DNA of 64,000 nucleotides from JBBQWZ01 sp038210135 (GTDB lineage: Bacteria > Acidobacteriota > Terriglobia > Bryobacterales > Bryobacteraceae). Below are positions 7,262 through 16,533 of the stretch, one piece after another (position 1 is the stretch's first letter; every line of letters begins with the position of its first letter). The translations under genes and the position numbers were made by a program. Below the pieces are notes generated by a model. The model was not told the origin of the DNA and ran no database searches. It saw only the letters and a program-made list of their open reading frames with translations. The stretch lies in assembly GCA_038210135.1 (NCBI GenBank), contig JBBQWZ010000032.1:1-64000 (forward strand), given 5' to 3'.

Positions 7262-8369
7262 AGCGATCGAGCATCATAGCCTCGGTCGCGATCTCGCCTG
7301 TCAGGTATTTCGCCGTCAGTGGAGCCAGCAAAATTCCGTTGCGGTAGTGCCCGTAGGAAAGCCATACGTCGCTCGGCGAGCCATCGGCGAGAGGCAGGCG
7401 CTTGACGACCGGTTCATTCGAGACTTGACCGGCCGCATCGAGAGCGCCCGGGCGAAGCCCAATCCACACGCGGTCCGGTTTCCGTTCCAACAATTGCGGT
7501 ACATATTCGCCCGCCGCCTGATGCAACCGCTCTCCGGCCCGCGGATCTACCTGGCGGTCGAAGCCCGCGCGCTCCGTCGTAGCACCCGCGATCAGGAACC
7601 CGTTCGATCGCTGCAACAAATACGTGTGGCCGCGCCGAACCACCGGATCGAGGAATCCAGGTTCGAGCGAATACCCGATCAGATGGCCTTTCACCGGCGT
7701 CGCTTCGGGAACTTCAAGCGGCAGTAATGCGGAACTCCAAGCGCCCGCCGCGACGATCACGATCCCGGCATGGAATCGCTGCGCGCCGGCGCTAACCGTT
7801 CCGCTGATCGGATCCACTTCGGTGACGGGCAAGTGCTCGACCACTTGCACCCCGCGCCGCGTCATCGCGATTCGCAACGCCCTTGTAACGTCCACCGGAT
7901 CGACGATGCCGTCGTCGGGATAGAATACGGCCTGGTCGAAACTCCCGGGCGCAAGCACCGGCGCCATCGACATCGCTTCCGCGTGCGTGACGATTTGCGA
8001 CCGCATCGGAATCCCGGCCTGCACTTTACACCGCTGCTCGAGAGCCGCAAACTCTTCTTCGCCGCGCGCAAGTTCGAGCGCTCCGCACAAACGTAAGTCC
8101 ACATGCTCGCCGGATTCCGCTTGCAATTCCTCGACGAAGGCGGGATACAGGCGCCGGCTTTCGACAGAAAAATACGACCACCGCGACACGCCGCTGAACT
8201 CGCCGCCGGGTGCGAGCATGCCGGCTCCGGCGCGGCTGGATTCCGCACCGTATTCGCCCGCATCGACAAGGGTGACCGAGAGTCCGTGTTGAGAGAGACG
8301 CCACGCGGCTGACGCGCCAATGATTCCGGCGCCGATCACCAAAACGTCTGGAGAGGTTCGAATAGCCAC
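7236..8369 (-). CDS. thiO: Glycine oxidase ThiO (FAD-dependent)
   Basis: A 377-residue DAO-family flavoenzyme. The N terminus has the dinucleotide-binding motif VLVIGAGIIGASAAWRL and the acidic residue at the end of beta-2 (VTLVDAG). The SSRAGAGMLAPGGE segment is characteristic of glycine oxidases, as is the C-terminal LSYGHYRNGILLAPLTA. It converts glycine to iminoglycine (or glyoxylate), feeding thiazole formation in thiamin synthesis. No other thiamin genes or TPP riboswitch are present here. It lies 16 bp downstream of lepB and is probably co-transcribed with it. Confidence 0.88.
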   Translation of the reverse strand: MAIRTSPDVLVIGAGIIGASAAWRLSQHGLSVTLVDAGEYGAESSRAGAGMLAPGGEFSGVSRWSYFSVESRRLYPAFVEELQAESGEHVDLRLCGALELARGEEEFAALEQRCKVQAGIPMRSQIVTHAEAMSMAPVLAPGSFDQAVFYPDDGIVDPVDVTRALRIAMTRRGVQVVEHLPVTEVDPISGTVSAGAQRFHAGIVIVAAGAWSSALLPLEVPEATPVKGHLIGYSLEPGFLDPVVRRGHTYLLQRSNGFLIAGATTERAGFDRQVDPRAGERLHQAAGEYVPQLLERKPDRVWIGLRPGALDAAGQVSNEPVVKRLPLADGSPSDVWLSYGHYRNGILLAPLTAKYLTGEIATEAMMLDRFMANLETD

Positions 8370-8385
8370 AGCGGGGCCTACGCCA

Positions 8386-8979
8386 TTATTTCAGCACGCC
8401 CATCCGCTCAATGGGCCAATACACGAAAACCGCCTTGCCGTAAATGAAAGGACGCGCAAGCATTCCCCAACTGCGGCTGTCGTTCGAAGAACTGCGATGA
8501 TCGCCGAGCACCCAGTAATTTCCGTCGGGAACTACGCGCGGCGAAACCGAAATCTGATCGCGATATTCGTCGGGCACGTAGTTCTCTTCGAGCTTCTTGC
8601 CGTTCACCAGGACCGTGCCCCGGTCCACTTCAATCGTGTCGCCCGGCAACCCGATGACGCGCTTGATGTACGACTTAGTCTGGTCGCCCGGGAACCAGAA
8701 GACGATCATGTCGCCGCGCTCGATCAACCCGATGCCAAACCGGTACACAAATTTGTTGATGAAGATGCGCTCTTTGTCTTCGAGCGCCGGCATCATGCTG
8801 GTGCCTTCCACCTTGACCGGCTGGTACACGAAAAGAATGATGACGACCGCCAGAACAACCGACAACAGCAGGTCGCGCATCCACGCCAACGTGGATGCAA
8901 AGAGAGACCTGGCACTGTCTGGCGCAGAAATTGGCGCTTCCGAAGCCGCATTCGGCTGCATGTTAACCCGTTCGTCCAT
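8386..8979 (-). CDS. lepB: Signal peptidase I
   Basis: A 197-residue type I signal peptidase. A single N-terminal membrane helix (about 36-52, LLLSVVLAVVIILFV) anchors the catalytic domain outside the cytoplasmic membrane. The catalytic dyad is Ser61 (EGTSMMPAL) and Lys106 (SYIKRVIGLPGD). Box E appears as LGDHRSSSNDSRSWG. It cleaves signal peptides from exported preproteins. The ATG at 8979 is used; an internal ATG at residue 7 is possible. It is probably the first gene of a lepB-thiO unit. Confidence 0.95.
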   Translation of the reverse strand: MDERVNMQPNAASEAPISAPDSARSLFASTLAWMRDLLLSVVLAVVIILFVYQPVKVEGTSMMPALEDKERIFINKFVYRFGIGLIERGDMIVFWFPGDQTKSYIKRVIGLPGDTIEVDRGTVLVNGKKLEENYVPDEYRDQISVSPRVVPDGNYWVLGDHRSSSNDSRSWGMLARPFIYGKAVFVYWPIERMGVLK

Positions 8980-9103
8980 CGCTTGCCTTCAATTACAACA
9001 TGCCAAATCCGCGGCCTGCAACGCGCGCGGACCCGTCCGCGGCTGCGGGGTGGCTACTCGTTTGGACGAACGAACTGCGGAATCGGTATACGGCGAATAT
9101 GGC

Positions 9104-9448
9104 TTACTTCGCGAGGCGCGACCAGAATTCCCGCTCGGCGCGGACCCAGTCCTCATCCGGCGAACCCGGCCGATAGCCGCGCTCTTCGTAGTAGGAATAG
9201 GCGATTGCGCCGATCGCGTTGTGGATCTGCTCCGGCGTCAGCGCCTCAACGGCGGCCGCGACGGTGACGGCCTCAACCATGGCTTCGAGCTTCTTGTGTC
9301 GGTGGGTCACGGGTTTGGATTTCTTCGGTTCGACTTCGAGAACCTTCTTCGCCCGCGGCTTCGCCGGAGCTTTCTTCACGCTCTTCACCACCACCCTAGA
9401 AACGACGGAAGACACTACGGGCGCGAGCTCAGTTTTCTTTTTAGGCAT
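9104..9448 (-). CDS. DUF2934 domain protein with basic N-terminus
   Basis: A 114-residue protein. The N-terminal half is Lys/Pro/Val-rich (KSVKKAPAKPRAKK), possibly nucleic-acid binding and reminiscent of the H1-like protein at 5.4 kb. The C-terminal about 40 residues match the DUF2934 pattern: IAYSYYEERGYRPGSP then DEDWVRAEREFWSRL. DUF2934 proteins are common in Acidobacteria and Proteobacteria and have no established function. It is divergent from the GMC oxidoreductase gene across about 150 bp. Confidence 0.75.
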   Translation of the reverse strand: MPKKKTELAPVVSSVVSRVVVKSVKKAPAKPRAKKVLEVEPKKSKPVTHRHKKLEAMVEAVTVAAAVEALTPEQIHNAIGAIAYSYYEERGYRPGSPDEDWVRAEREFWSRLAK

Positions 9449-9583
9449 TGTAAATCAGATCTCTTCGAGGAGGAAATACTTCGCGGTACGTCTAATTCCA
9501 GATTACCATTCGTCGAAACACAACCGCATCACAATGTTTCTGCCCGAATTGGGATTGGCAAAAAGTGACGTCGGTTCCCGGCT

Positions 9584-9589
9584 TATAAT
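9584..9589 (+). promoter_or_regulatory. Consensus -10 box placing transcription start at the GMC start codon
   Basis: A perfect TATAAT lies at 9584-9589, and the ATG of the next gene begins at 9596, exactly where transcription normally starts. No purine-rich ribosome-binding site fits upstream. No good -35 hexamer is found at 16-18 bp; TTGGCA at 9555-9560 is too far. This suggests a leaderless message. Confidence 0.5.
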
Positions 9590-9595
9590 TGCGAC

Positions 9596-11308
9596 ATGTC
9601 CCAAGTAGCACGTAGTCAGCCGGTCTACGACGTGGTGATCATCGGCTCCGGCGCCGGCGGCGGAACCACCACGAAAGTATTGGCGGATCTGGGAGTCAGC
9701 GTAGCGCTGCTCGAAGCCGGCCCAATGCTCAACCCGGCCAAGGATTTCAAGGAACACAAGTGGCCGCACGACTATCCGCACCGCGGCGCGGAAGAGGACG
9801 GAGGCCGCTACTTTGGACGCGGTAAGGGATTCGGATTTTTCGCCGCCACTGAAGGCGACTGGCAACTCGAAGGCGAACCGTACACGGTCGCGCCCGGATC
9901 GCAATTTCGATGGTTCCGCTCGCGCGTGGTCGGCGGACGCACCAATCACTACGGCCGCATCTCGCTTCGCTTCGCCGACTACGATCTGAAATCCTACTCG
10001 CGCGACGGCATCGGAACCGACTGGCCGATTTCCTACGAGGACATCTCGCCTTACTACGACAAAGCCGAAGCGTTTATCGGCGTCACCGGATCGAAGGAAG
10101 GCTTCCGCTCCGCGCCCGACGGCATTTTCCAAAAATGCCCTCCGCCGCGCGCGCATGAACTGTTGATCCAGAAGGCCTCGCAAAAGGTCGGAGTGCCGTG
10201 CATTCCGGCGCGCCTCGCGGTAATCACGCAAAAGACGAACGGACGTCCGGCTTGCCACTACTGCGGCGAATGCGGACGCGGCTGCGTGACCGCTTCCAAT
10301 TATTCTTCCAGTCAGGTGCAGGTTTTCCCGGCCATGAAAACCGGCCGCGTCACGCTGATCACCAACGCCATGGCGCGCGAGCTACTCGTGGACGACCAGG
10401 GGAAGGTGAAAGCCGTTTCCTATATCGACCAGACGACCCGTACCGAGCGCCAGGTGAAATGCCGCTCCGTTGTCGTCGCTGCCAGCGCTTGCGAAACGGC
10501 GCGGCTGTTGATGAATTCGAAATCGAGCAAGTACCCCAACGGCATTGGAAACGGATCTGGCCAGCTCGGTCGCAACCTCGTCGACTCCACCGGCTTCTCG
10601 CTCGGCGCGCACATTCCCGCGCTTGAAGGCCTGCCTCGCTATGATTCGGACGGCATGGGCGGCGGCCACGTCTACATGCCGTGGTGGCTATGGGACAAGA
10701 AAACCGACTTCCCGCGCGGCTATCACATCGAAGTCGGCGGCGGCTACGGCATGCCCGGAATCGGCAGCTTTTCCGGCATCGCGAACCGCGTCGAAGGCTA
10801 CGGCGAATCCCTCAAGAAGACCATTTACGAAGGTTACGGCACCAACGTCGGCCTGGCCGGCCGCGGTGAAATGGTTCCCAACGAGGGGACCTTCTGCGAG
10901 CTCGATCCGTCCGTCGTGGACAAATACGGAATCCCCGTTCTCCGCTTCCACTACAAGTGGACCGACTACGAATTGAAGCAGGTCGAGCACATGGAGCAGA
11001 CCTTCACCGAAATTCTTGAGGCGATGGGCGGTCGCATCACCAAGCCCGCCACGCCGGTGGCAACCGAGAAGAAGATTTCCGTCGGCGGCGAGATCATTCA
11101 TGAAGTCGGCGTCGCGCGCATGGGCGACGACCCGAAAACTTCGTACCTCAACAAATATGGCCAATCGCATGAGGTCAAGAATCTCTTTGTTGCCGACGGC
11201 GCGAGCTTCGTTAGCAACCCAGACAAAAATCCGACGCTGACTATCTGCGCGCTTGCCTGGCGCACCGCGGAATACCTTGCAGAGGAGTTGAAGAAACGCA
11301 ATGTCTGA
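9596..11308 (+). CDS. GMC-family FAD dehydrogenase, glucose/gluconate dehydrogenase alpha-subunit type
   Basis: A 570-residue flavoprotein. FAD-binding GSGAGGG lies at about 17-23, with the acidic strand end LLEAGP. A Cys cluster C220-x2-C223-x2-C226-x3-C230 (CHYCGECGRGC) resembles the region that holds a 3Fe-4S cluster in FAD-dependent glucose dehydrogenase. The C-terminal GMC segment ends VADGASFVSNPDKNPTLT. It overlaps the following subunit-3 gene by 8 bp. The family oxidises sugars or sugar acids at the periplasmic face, usually passing electrons to a cytochrome c subunit, but no such gene is adjacent. The substrate is unknown; gluconate, glucose or a disaccharide are candidates. Confidence 0.87.
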   Translation: MSQVARSQPVYDVVIIGSGAGGGTTTKVLADLGVSVALLEAGPMLNPAKDFKEHKWPHDYPHRGAEEDGGRYFGRGKGFGFFAATEGDWQLEGEPYTVAPGSQFRWFRSRVVGGRTNHYGRISLRFADYDLKSYSRDGIGTDWPISYEDISPYYDKAEAFIGVTGSKEGFRSAPDGIFQKCPPPRAHELLIQKASQKVGVPCIPARLAVITQKTNGRPACHYCGECGRGCVTASNYSSSQVQVFPAMKTGRVTLITNAMARELLVDDQGKVKAVSYIDQTTRTERQVKCRSVVVAASACETARLLMNSKSSKYPNGIGNGSGQLGRNLVDSTGFSLGAHIPALEGLPRYDSDGMGGGHVYMPWWLWDKKTDFPRGYHIEVGGGYGMPGIGSFSGIANRVEGYGESLKKTIYEGYGTNVGLAGRGEMVPNEGTFCELDPSVVDKYGIPVLRFHYKWTDYELKQVEHMEQTFTEILEAMGGRITKPATPVATEKKISVGGEIIHEVGVARMGDDPKTSYLNKYGQSHEVKNLFVADGASFVSNPDKNPTLTICALAWRTAEYLAEELKKRNV

Positions 11309-11909
11309 TTCATCCAAGCTCTCGACGCGCCGCGAGACATTGATCAAGATCGCGGGCGCCGTCACCGCCGCGAATCTCGCGCAGCCTCTTCTCTCGCAGT
11401 CCGACGCCGAACACGTTCACAAGGCGGCCGCTGCTTCCACCGCGCTAGGCGGCGTTTACAAGCCGAAGCTATTCACGCCGCACGAATTCAAAACCCTGCA
11501 GGTGCTTTCGGAAATCATCATTCCGGGCGCGTCCAAAGGCAACACGGCGGAGTTCGTCGATTACCTCTCGGCGAACAACAAAGAACTCGCCGCGATTTTC
11601 ACCGGCGGCCTGCAGTGGCTCGACATGACTATGCAGAAGCGCGTGGACGCAAAATTCATTGATGCGAAAAACGCGCAGCAGACCGAACTGCTAGATCTGA
11701 TCGCGTATCGCCGGAATGCGCAGGACCATCCGGAACTCGCCCCCGGAATCCGTTTCTTCACATGGGCGCGCCGCATGGCCGTCGATGGCTATTACACCAG
11801 CGCGGCGGGAATCAAGGAAATTGGTTTCAAGGGCAATGGCGCGAGTGCAAAGTTCGAAGTCAAACAGGAACTCTACGATCAGGTTCTGCGCAAAGCCGGT
11901 TTCGCCTAG
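11301..11909 (+). CDS. Gluconate 2-dehydrogenase subunit 3-family protein with Tat signal
   Basis: A 202-residue small subunit. The N terminus has a twin-arginine motif (STRRETLIKIAG) followed by a hydrophobic stretch. The mature region fits the subunit-3 family (TPHEFKTLQVLSEIIIPG, ARRMAVDGYYTSAAGIKEIGF). In characterised FAD glucose dehydrogenases this subunit is a chaperone that carries the FAD subunit through the Tat system. The GMC protein here has no signal peptide of its own, which agrees with hitch-hiker export. The stop codon is embedded in a dispersed repeat copy. Confidence 0.88.
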   Translation: MSDSSKLSTRRETLIKIAGAVTAANLAQPLLSQSDAEHVHKAAAASTALGGVYKPKLFTPHEFKTLQVLSEIIIPGASKGNTAEFVDYLSANNKELAAIFTGGLQWLDMTMQKRVDAKFIDAKNAQQTELLDLIAYRRNAQDHPELAPGIRFFTWARRMAVDGYYTSAAGIKEIGFKGNGASAKFEVKQELYDQVLRKAGFA

Positions 11910-11964
11910 TGGAGTAGGTCTCCGACCTGTGCAGGTGAAAGTGGCGTAGGTCTCCCACCTGTGC
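11908..11964. repeat. Two copies of a dispersed repeat abutting a stop codon
   Basis: Copy 1 (11908-11932) begins inside the TAG stop of the preceding gene and copy 2 is at 11941-11964. They share GTGG(A/C)GTAGGTCTCC(G/C)ACCTGTGC, in which AGGT and ACCT can pair. The same family, as GTGGCRTAGGCCTCCGGCC followed by TGTGC, occurs at 30873-31020. Confidence 0.7.
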
Positions 11965-11977
11965 TCCACGTCCTCGC

Positions 11978-14590
11978 TCACTCCCCGCTCTGCTGCAATA
12001 ACTTCGCCACCAGCGCCGTCCAACCGGTCTGGTGACTCGCGCCCAACCCGGCGCCGTTATCGCCGTGGAAATATTCGAAGAACGAGATGTAATTGTTGAA
12101 ATGCGGATCGGTCTGGAACCGCTCCGTGCCTCCGAATACCGGACGCCGCCCTGACTCATCCCGCAAAAACAAACGTGACAGCCGGCGCGACAGTTCGGCC
12201 GCGACGTCGGCCAAACGCATGTGCTGACCACTGCCCGAGGGAAACTCGACCGTCAGCGAATCGCCGAAATAATAATCGAATTTCTGTAGCGCCTCGATGA
12301 TCAGGTAGTTCGTCGGGAACCACACCGGACCGCGCCAGTTCGAATTTCCGCCGAACATTCCGGTGCGCGACTCCGCCGGCTCGTAGTCAACGCGGTAGGT
12401 CATTTCGCCTACCTGCAGGCGATACGGATTCGCGTCGTGCCGCTTCGAAAGCGAACGGATTCCGTGCGGCGACAGGAACTCTGATTCGTCCAGCATTTTC
12501 TGCAAAATCCGGATCAGCTTATCGGGGGTCACCACCGACAGCATGCGCCGCTCTTCTTCACCAGCGCGGGCCATCGACGCGATATTTCCGCAGAGATCTT
12601 TCCGGTTTGTCAGGAACCACTCCATGCGCTTCTTGAACCCTGGACGGCTGTCGATCAGTTCCTTGTCGAGCACCTCGACGGCGAAGAGGGGAATCAGGCC
12701 GACGAGAGACCACACCGTCATCGGTAAATTCCGTCCGTCTGGAAAACGCAGGCAGTCGAAATAGAATCCTTCCTGATCGTCCCAAAGTCCGTCCGAACCC
12801 AGCCGGTTCATCGCGTCCGCGATATGCAGGAAATGTTCAAAGAACTTGCTCGCCACATCTTCGTACACGTGATTCGTGCGCGAAAGCTCGAGCGCAATCT
12901 TCAACATATTCAGGCAGTACATCGCCATCCAACTGGTTCCATCCGATTGCTCGAGGATCCCGCCCGTCGGCAGTGGAGCGGAGCGATCGAACACGCCGAT
13001 ATTGTCGAGGCCCAGGAATCCGCCTTCGAAAATGTTGTTGCCCATCGCGTCTTTGCGGTTCACCCACCAGGTGAAATTCAACAGCAGCTTATGAAATGCG
13101 GCTTCGAGAAACGACACGTCGGCGATGCCCGTCAACTTGCGATCGATTTGATACACGCGCCAACAGGCCCACGCATGCACCGGCGGATTCACGTCGCCGA
13201 ACGCCCATTCGTATGCGGGAATCTGTCCGTTCGGATGCATGTACCACTCGCGCAACAGCAGCGACAACTGGCTCTTTGCAAAACCCGGATCGACCTGCGC
13301 CATCGGAATCATATGAAACGCGAGATCCCACGCCGCGTACCACGGATACTCCCACTTGTCGGGCATCGACAAAATATCTTCGTTGAACAAATGCGCCCAC
13401 GAACTGTCTCTGCCTTTCTTCCGCTCGGATGGTGGAGGCGGCTGCGCCGGATCGCCTTTCAGCCAATCTTCAATGACGAAGTGGTAATACTGCTTCGACC
13501 ACAGAAGCCCCGCGAACGCCTGCCGCTGCACGTTCCGAGCGTCTTCTGAAAGGTCGGCGCGCGCGAACGAATAAAATTCATCCGCTTCTCTCAGCCTGTT
13601 CTCGAACACGTCATCGTGGTCCAGCAGCGCGGCGCCGCCCACTCGCGACAAACGCAGCCGGATGACCTTCGCCTCACCCGCTCGAAGCGTCAGCGGATAC
13701 CAGGCCGCTGCCTTCGTACCCAACTCAGCCGGATTTGACGCGCCGTTTCGCCCCTGTACGACGGCTTCATGAAACGCGTCCTTGAAATAGCCGTGGCCTG
13801 TTCCCCACAGCGCCTGGATGTTCGTTTCGTTCTCTGTGAAGAGCATCTTCATGCCATCCAAAGGTTCGACGTCGAATTGGAATTCGCCGAGCGTCGGCTC
13901 CCGAAGGCCAATGCGGTTCTCGCTCACGCGCCACAACTCCGGCTTCTTGTGATCGTAGCCCCACGACCAGGTATTCCGGAACCAGATTTGCGGCAGAACG
14001 TGAAGCACCTGCGTTTCCGGCCCACGATTCACCACCGTCAACCGCATCAGGACGTCGTCAACGTTGTCCTTCGCGTATTCCGTAAACACGTCGAAATACC
14101 GGTCGCCGTCGAACACACCGGTGTCCAACAGTTCGAATTCCGGATCGAACTTTCCTCGCCGTTTGGTCTCTTCGAGCAGCCGCGCATATGGAAATTCCGC
14201 CTGCGGATATTTGTACAGACACTTCATGTAGGAGTGTGTCGGCGTCGAATCCAAGTAGTAATACAGCTCTTTGACGTCCTCGCCGTGATTGCCCTGATTA
14301 CCGGTGACGCCAAACAGCCGCTCCTTCAAAATCGGATCGCGGCCATTCCACAACGCAAGTCCAAAACAAATTCGCTGATGGTTGTCGCAAATTCCGGAGA
14401 GCCCGTCGTCGCCCCATCGATACGCACGCAGGTGGGCGTGTTCGAAGGGAAAGTATTCCCACGCCGTTCCGCCCGGCGAGTAATCTTCACGTACCGTTCC
14501 CCACGCGCGTTCGGACAAATACGGACCCCATCTCCGCCAATGCGCGTCTCGTGCGTAGGTTTCCTCAAGACGGCGGCGTTCAGCGTTCAT
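11978..14590 (-). CDS. GH63/MGH1-like glucosidase
   Basis: An 870-residue protein without a signal peptide. It resembles the bacterial GH63-type glucosidases: an N-terminal beta-rich region beginning with AWGTVREDYSPGGTAWEYFP and an (alpha/alpha)6 catalytic barrel with WEYPWYAAWDLAFHM, GGFLGLDNIGVFDRS and NWRGPVWFPTNYLI. An acid in GGFLGLDNIG is a likely catalytic residue by comparison with the family. Relatives act on glucosyl or mannosyl glycerate and on alpha-glucosides, so cytoplasmic breakdown of a compatible solute or oligosaccharide is plausible. The specific substrate is not readable. It is convergent with the sugar dehydrogenase pair. Confidence 0.83.
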   Translation of the reverse strand: MNAERRRLEETYARDAHWRRWGPYLSERAWGTVREDYSPGGTAWEYFPFEHAHLRAYRWGDDGLSGICDNHQRICFGLALWNGRDPILKERLFGVTGNQGNHGEDVKELYYYLDSTPTHSYMKCLYKYPQAEFPYARLLEETKRRGKFDPEFELLDTGVFDGDRYFDVFTEYAKDNVDDVLMRLTVVNRGPETQVLHVLPQIWFRNTWSWGYDHKKPELWRVSENRIGLREPTLGEFQFDVEPLDGMKMLFTENETNIQALWGTGHGYFKDAFHEAVVQGRNGASNPAELGTKAAAWYPLTLRAGEAKVIRLRLSRVGGAALLDHDDVFENRLREADEFYSFARADLSEDARNVQRQAFAGLLWSKQYYHFVIEDWLKGDPAQPPPPSERKKGRDSSWAHLFNEDILSMPDKWEYPWYAAWDLAFHMIPMAQVDPGFAKSQLSLLLREWYMHPNGQIPAYEWAFGDVNPPVHAWACWRVYQIDRKLTGIADVSFLEAAFHKLLLNFTWWVNRKDAMGNNIFEGGFLGLDNIGVFDRSAPLPTGGILEQSDGTSWMAMYCLNMLKIALELSRTNHVYEDVASKFFEHFLHIADAMNRLGSDGLWDDQEGFYFDCLRFPDGRNLPMTVWSLVGLIPLFAVEVLDKELIDSRPGFKKRMEWFLTNRKDLCGNIASMARAGEEERRMLSVVTPDKLIRILQKMLDESEFLSPHGIRSLSKRHDANPYRLQVGEMTYRVDYEPAESRTGMFGGNSNWRGPVWFPTNYLIIEALQKFDYYFGDSLTVEFPSGSGQHMRLADVAAELSRRLSRLFLRDESGRRPVFGGTERFQTDPHFNNYISFFEYFHGDNGAGLGASHQTGWTALVAKLLQQSGE

Positions 14591-14652
14591 GGATGTTAGT
14601 GTAGCGAGGACATGCGATGCTGAAGCGGTTTTATTTGGCGGAAAATAGTCGC

Positions 14653-15132
14653 ATGAGGGAACACCGCTACGAAATCGACAACACCTGGACGGGCAATCTG
14701 GGCAGCGGAACTTCGAGTTATCGCGCCTACAGTCGCGATCATGAAATGAATGCGGCCGGAAAGGATTCTCCCATCGCCGGCTCGTCGGATCCCGCTTTTC
14801 GCGGCGACGCCCGCCGCTACAATCCCGAAGAACTTTTCGTGGCGTCTTTGTCGACGTGCCACATGCTTTGGTTCTTGCACCTCTGTGCCGACGCGGGAAT
14901 TAGCGTGACCGCGTATGCCGATCGAGCAACTGGAATTATGGCCGAGAACGTAAACGGTGGCGGCGAATTCGTGTCGGCTATGCTGCGGCCCCGCGTGACC
15001 ATTGCGGACGGAACGCGCGCGGCGGAACTCGAAACTCTGCACGAGCGCGCCCACGAACTCTGCTTCATCGCGCGCTCAGTCAATTTCCCGGTACACCACG
15101 AAGGCGTCGTTACTGTCGCCGCGGAATCCTGA
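14653..15132 (+). CDS. OsmC-family peroxidase-like protein
   Basis: A protein of 159 residues from the ATG at 14653 (MREHRYEIDNTWTGN). An upstream ATG at 14617 would add 12 residues not typical of the family. The two redox cysteines are Cys69 (SLSTCHMLWFLHL) and Cys137 (HELCFIARSVNFPV), spaced as in OsmC/Ohr proteins, which reduce organic hydroperoxides. The GTSSYRAYSRDH segment is characteristic of the OsmC-like branch. It is divergent from the glucosidase and convergent with gltD, ending 3 bp before the gltD stop. Confidence 0.87.
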   Translation: MREHRYEIDNTWTGNLGSGTSSYRAYSRDHEMNAAGKDSPIAGSSDPAFRGDARRYNPEELFVASLSTCHMLWFLHLCADAGISVTAYADRATGIMAENVNGGGEFVSAMLRPRVTIADGTRAAELETLHERAHELCFIARSVNFPVHHEGVVTVAAES

Positions 15133-15135
15133 AAC

Positions 15136-16533
15136 TTAACCTTTGCGCAACCACTCGTCGATGCTCGCCGCCGCTTTGCGGCCTTCGGCAATCGCCCAAA
15201 CGATCAGCGATTGTCCACGCCGAATGTCGCCCGCCGCGAATACCCCCGGCACCGATGTCATATAAGATTCGTCCGTCGCCACGTTACCGCGTGCGCCAAG
15301 TTCAACACCCGCTGATTCCAACAGACCGCTCTTCGCCGGCCCCGTGAATCCCATCGCGAGAAGCACCAGATCGACATCCATCGTAAATTCCGTGCCCGCA
15401 AGCATGTTGAATTTCTGATCGACCCGGACGCCGTGAAGCTGCGTTACGCGGCCGTCGGCATCACCGGAGAAGTGAGTTGTCTGTACTGCCCAATCGCGCG
15501 CACCACCTTCTTCGTGCGACGACTCCTCCCGCAACATCACCGGCCACAACGGCCACGGGGTGTGACCCGCTCGAGTTTCCGGCGGCTTCTCGAGAATCTC
15601 GAACTGGCTGACGCTCGCGGCCTTCTGCCGGTGCGAAGTCCCCAGGCAGTCCGCGCCCGTGTCGCCGCCGCCGATGATCACCACTCGCTTGCCGGTCGCC
15701 AGAATCTGATTCTCGATTACCTCGCCCGCCACGCGCCTGTTTTGCTGCGGAAGGAACTCCATCGCGAAGTGGATCCCCTTCCGTTCGCGACCCGGTACCG
15801 CCAAGTCGCGCGGTTGCTCAGCGCCGCCCGTCAACAGAATCGCTTGAAACTCTCCGCGCAGCGCACTCAATGGCACCTGTTGGCCGACGTGCACCCGCGT
15901 CCTGAACTCAACCCCTTCCGCCCGCATCTGCTCGACCCGCCGGTCGATGTGCCGCTTCTCCATCTTGAAATCCGGAATTCCGTAACGGAGCAAACCGCCG
16001 AGGCGATCCGCCTTTTCAAATACCGTCACCCAGTGCCCGGCGCGATTCAATTGCTGCGCCGCCGCAAGCCCCGCGGGACCGGATCCGATCACCGCGACCC
16101 GCTTCGAACTTCGTGATCTGGGCGGCTCCGGCTGAATCCATCCTTCGTCCCAGGCATGATCGATGATCGAGCGTTCGATGGCCTTGATCGCGACCGCCGG
16201 TTCGTTGATACCGAGCACGCACGACGTCTCGCACGGCGCGGGACACAGCCTCCCGGTGAATTCCGGAAAGTTGTTGGTCGCATGCAGAGCGCGAATCGCC
16301 TCGCGCCAACGATCGCGATAGACCAGGTCGTTCCAGTCTGGAATCGCGTTGTTGAGCGGACAGCCGGTGTTGCAGAACGGAACGCCGCAATCCATACAGC
16401 GCGCGCCTTGCGTACGAACTTTCTCGGCCGGGAAGTCCTGATAAATTTCGAACCAGTCGTTAATTCGCTCCGTCACCGGACGGCGCGCCGGAAGCTCGCG
16501 CGCGTAATCGAGGAAACCGGTCGGCTTACCCAC
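15136..16533 (-). CDS. gltD: Glutamate synthase small subunit
   Basis: A 465-residue NADPH-dependent subunit starting at GTG 16533, overlapping the end of gltB by 8 bp. The N-terminal iron-sulfur region has CMDCGVPFCNTGCPLNNAIP and LCPAPCETSCVLG, which ligate two 4Fe-4S clusters. Then come an FAD motif (VAVIGSGPAGLAAAQQL) and an NADPH motif (VVIIGGGDTGADCLG). It feeds electrons to GltB for conversion of glutamine and 2-oxoglutarate to two glutamates. Confidence 0.95.
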   Translation of the reverse strand: MGKPTGFLDYARELPARRPVTERINDWFEIYQDFPAEKVRTQGARCMDCGVPFCNTGCPLNNAIPDWNDLVYRDRWREAIRALHATNNFPEFTGRLCPAPCETSCVLGINEPAVAIKAIERSIIDHAWDEGWIQPEPPRSRSSKRVAVIGSGPAGLAAAQQLNRAGHWVTVFEKADRLGGLLRYGIPDFKMEKRHIDRRVEQMRAEGVEFRTRVHVGQQVPLSALRGEFQAILLTGGAEQPRDLAVPGRERKGIHFAMEFLPQQNRRVAGEVIENQILATGKRVVIIGGGDTGADCLGTSHRQKAASVSQFEILEKPPETRAGHTPWPLWPVMLREESSHEEGGARDWAVQTTHFSGDADGRVTQLHGVRVDQKFNMLAGTEFTMDVDLVLLAMGFTGPAKSGLLESAGVELGARGNVATDESYMTSVPGVFAAGDIRRGQSLIVWAIAEGRKAAASIDEWLRKG

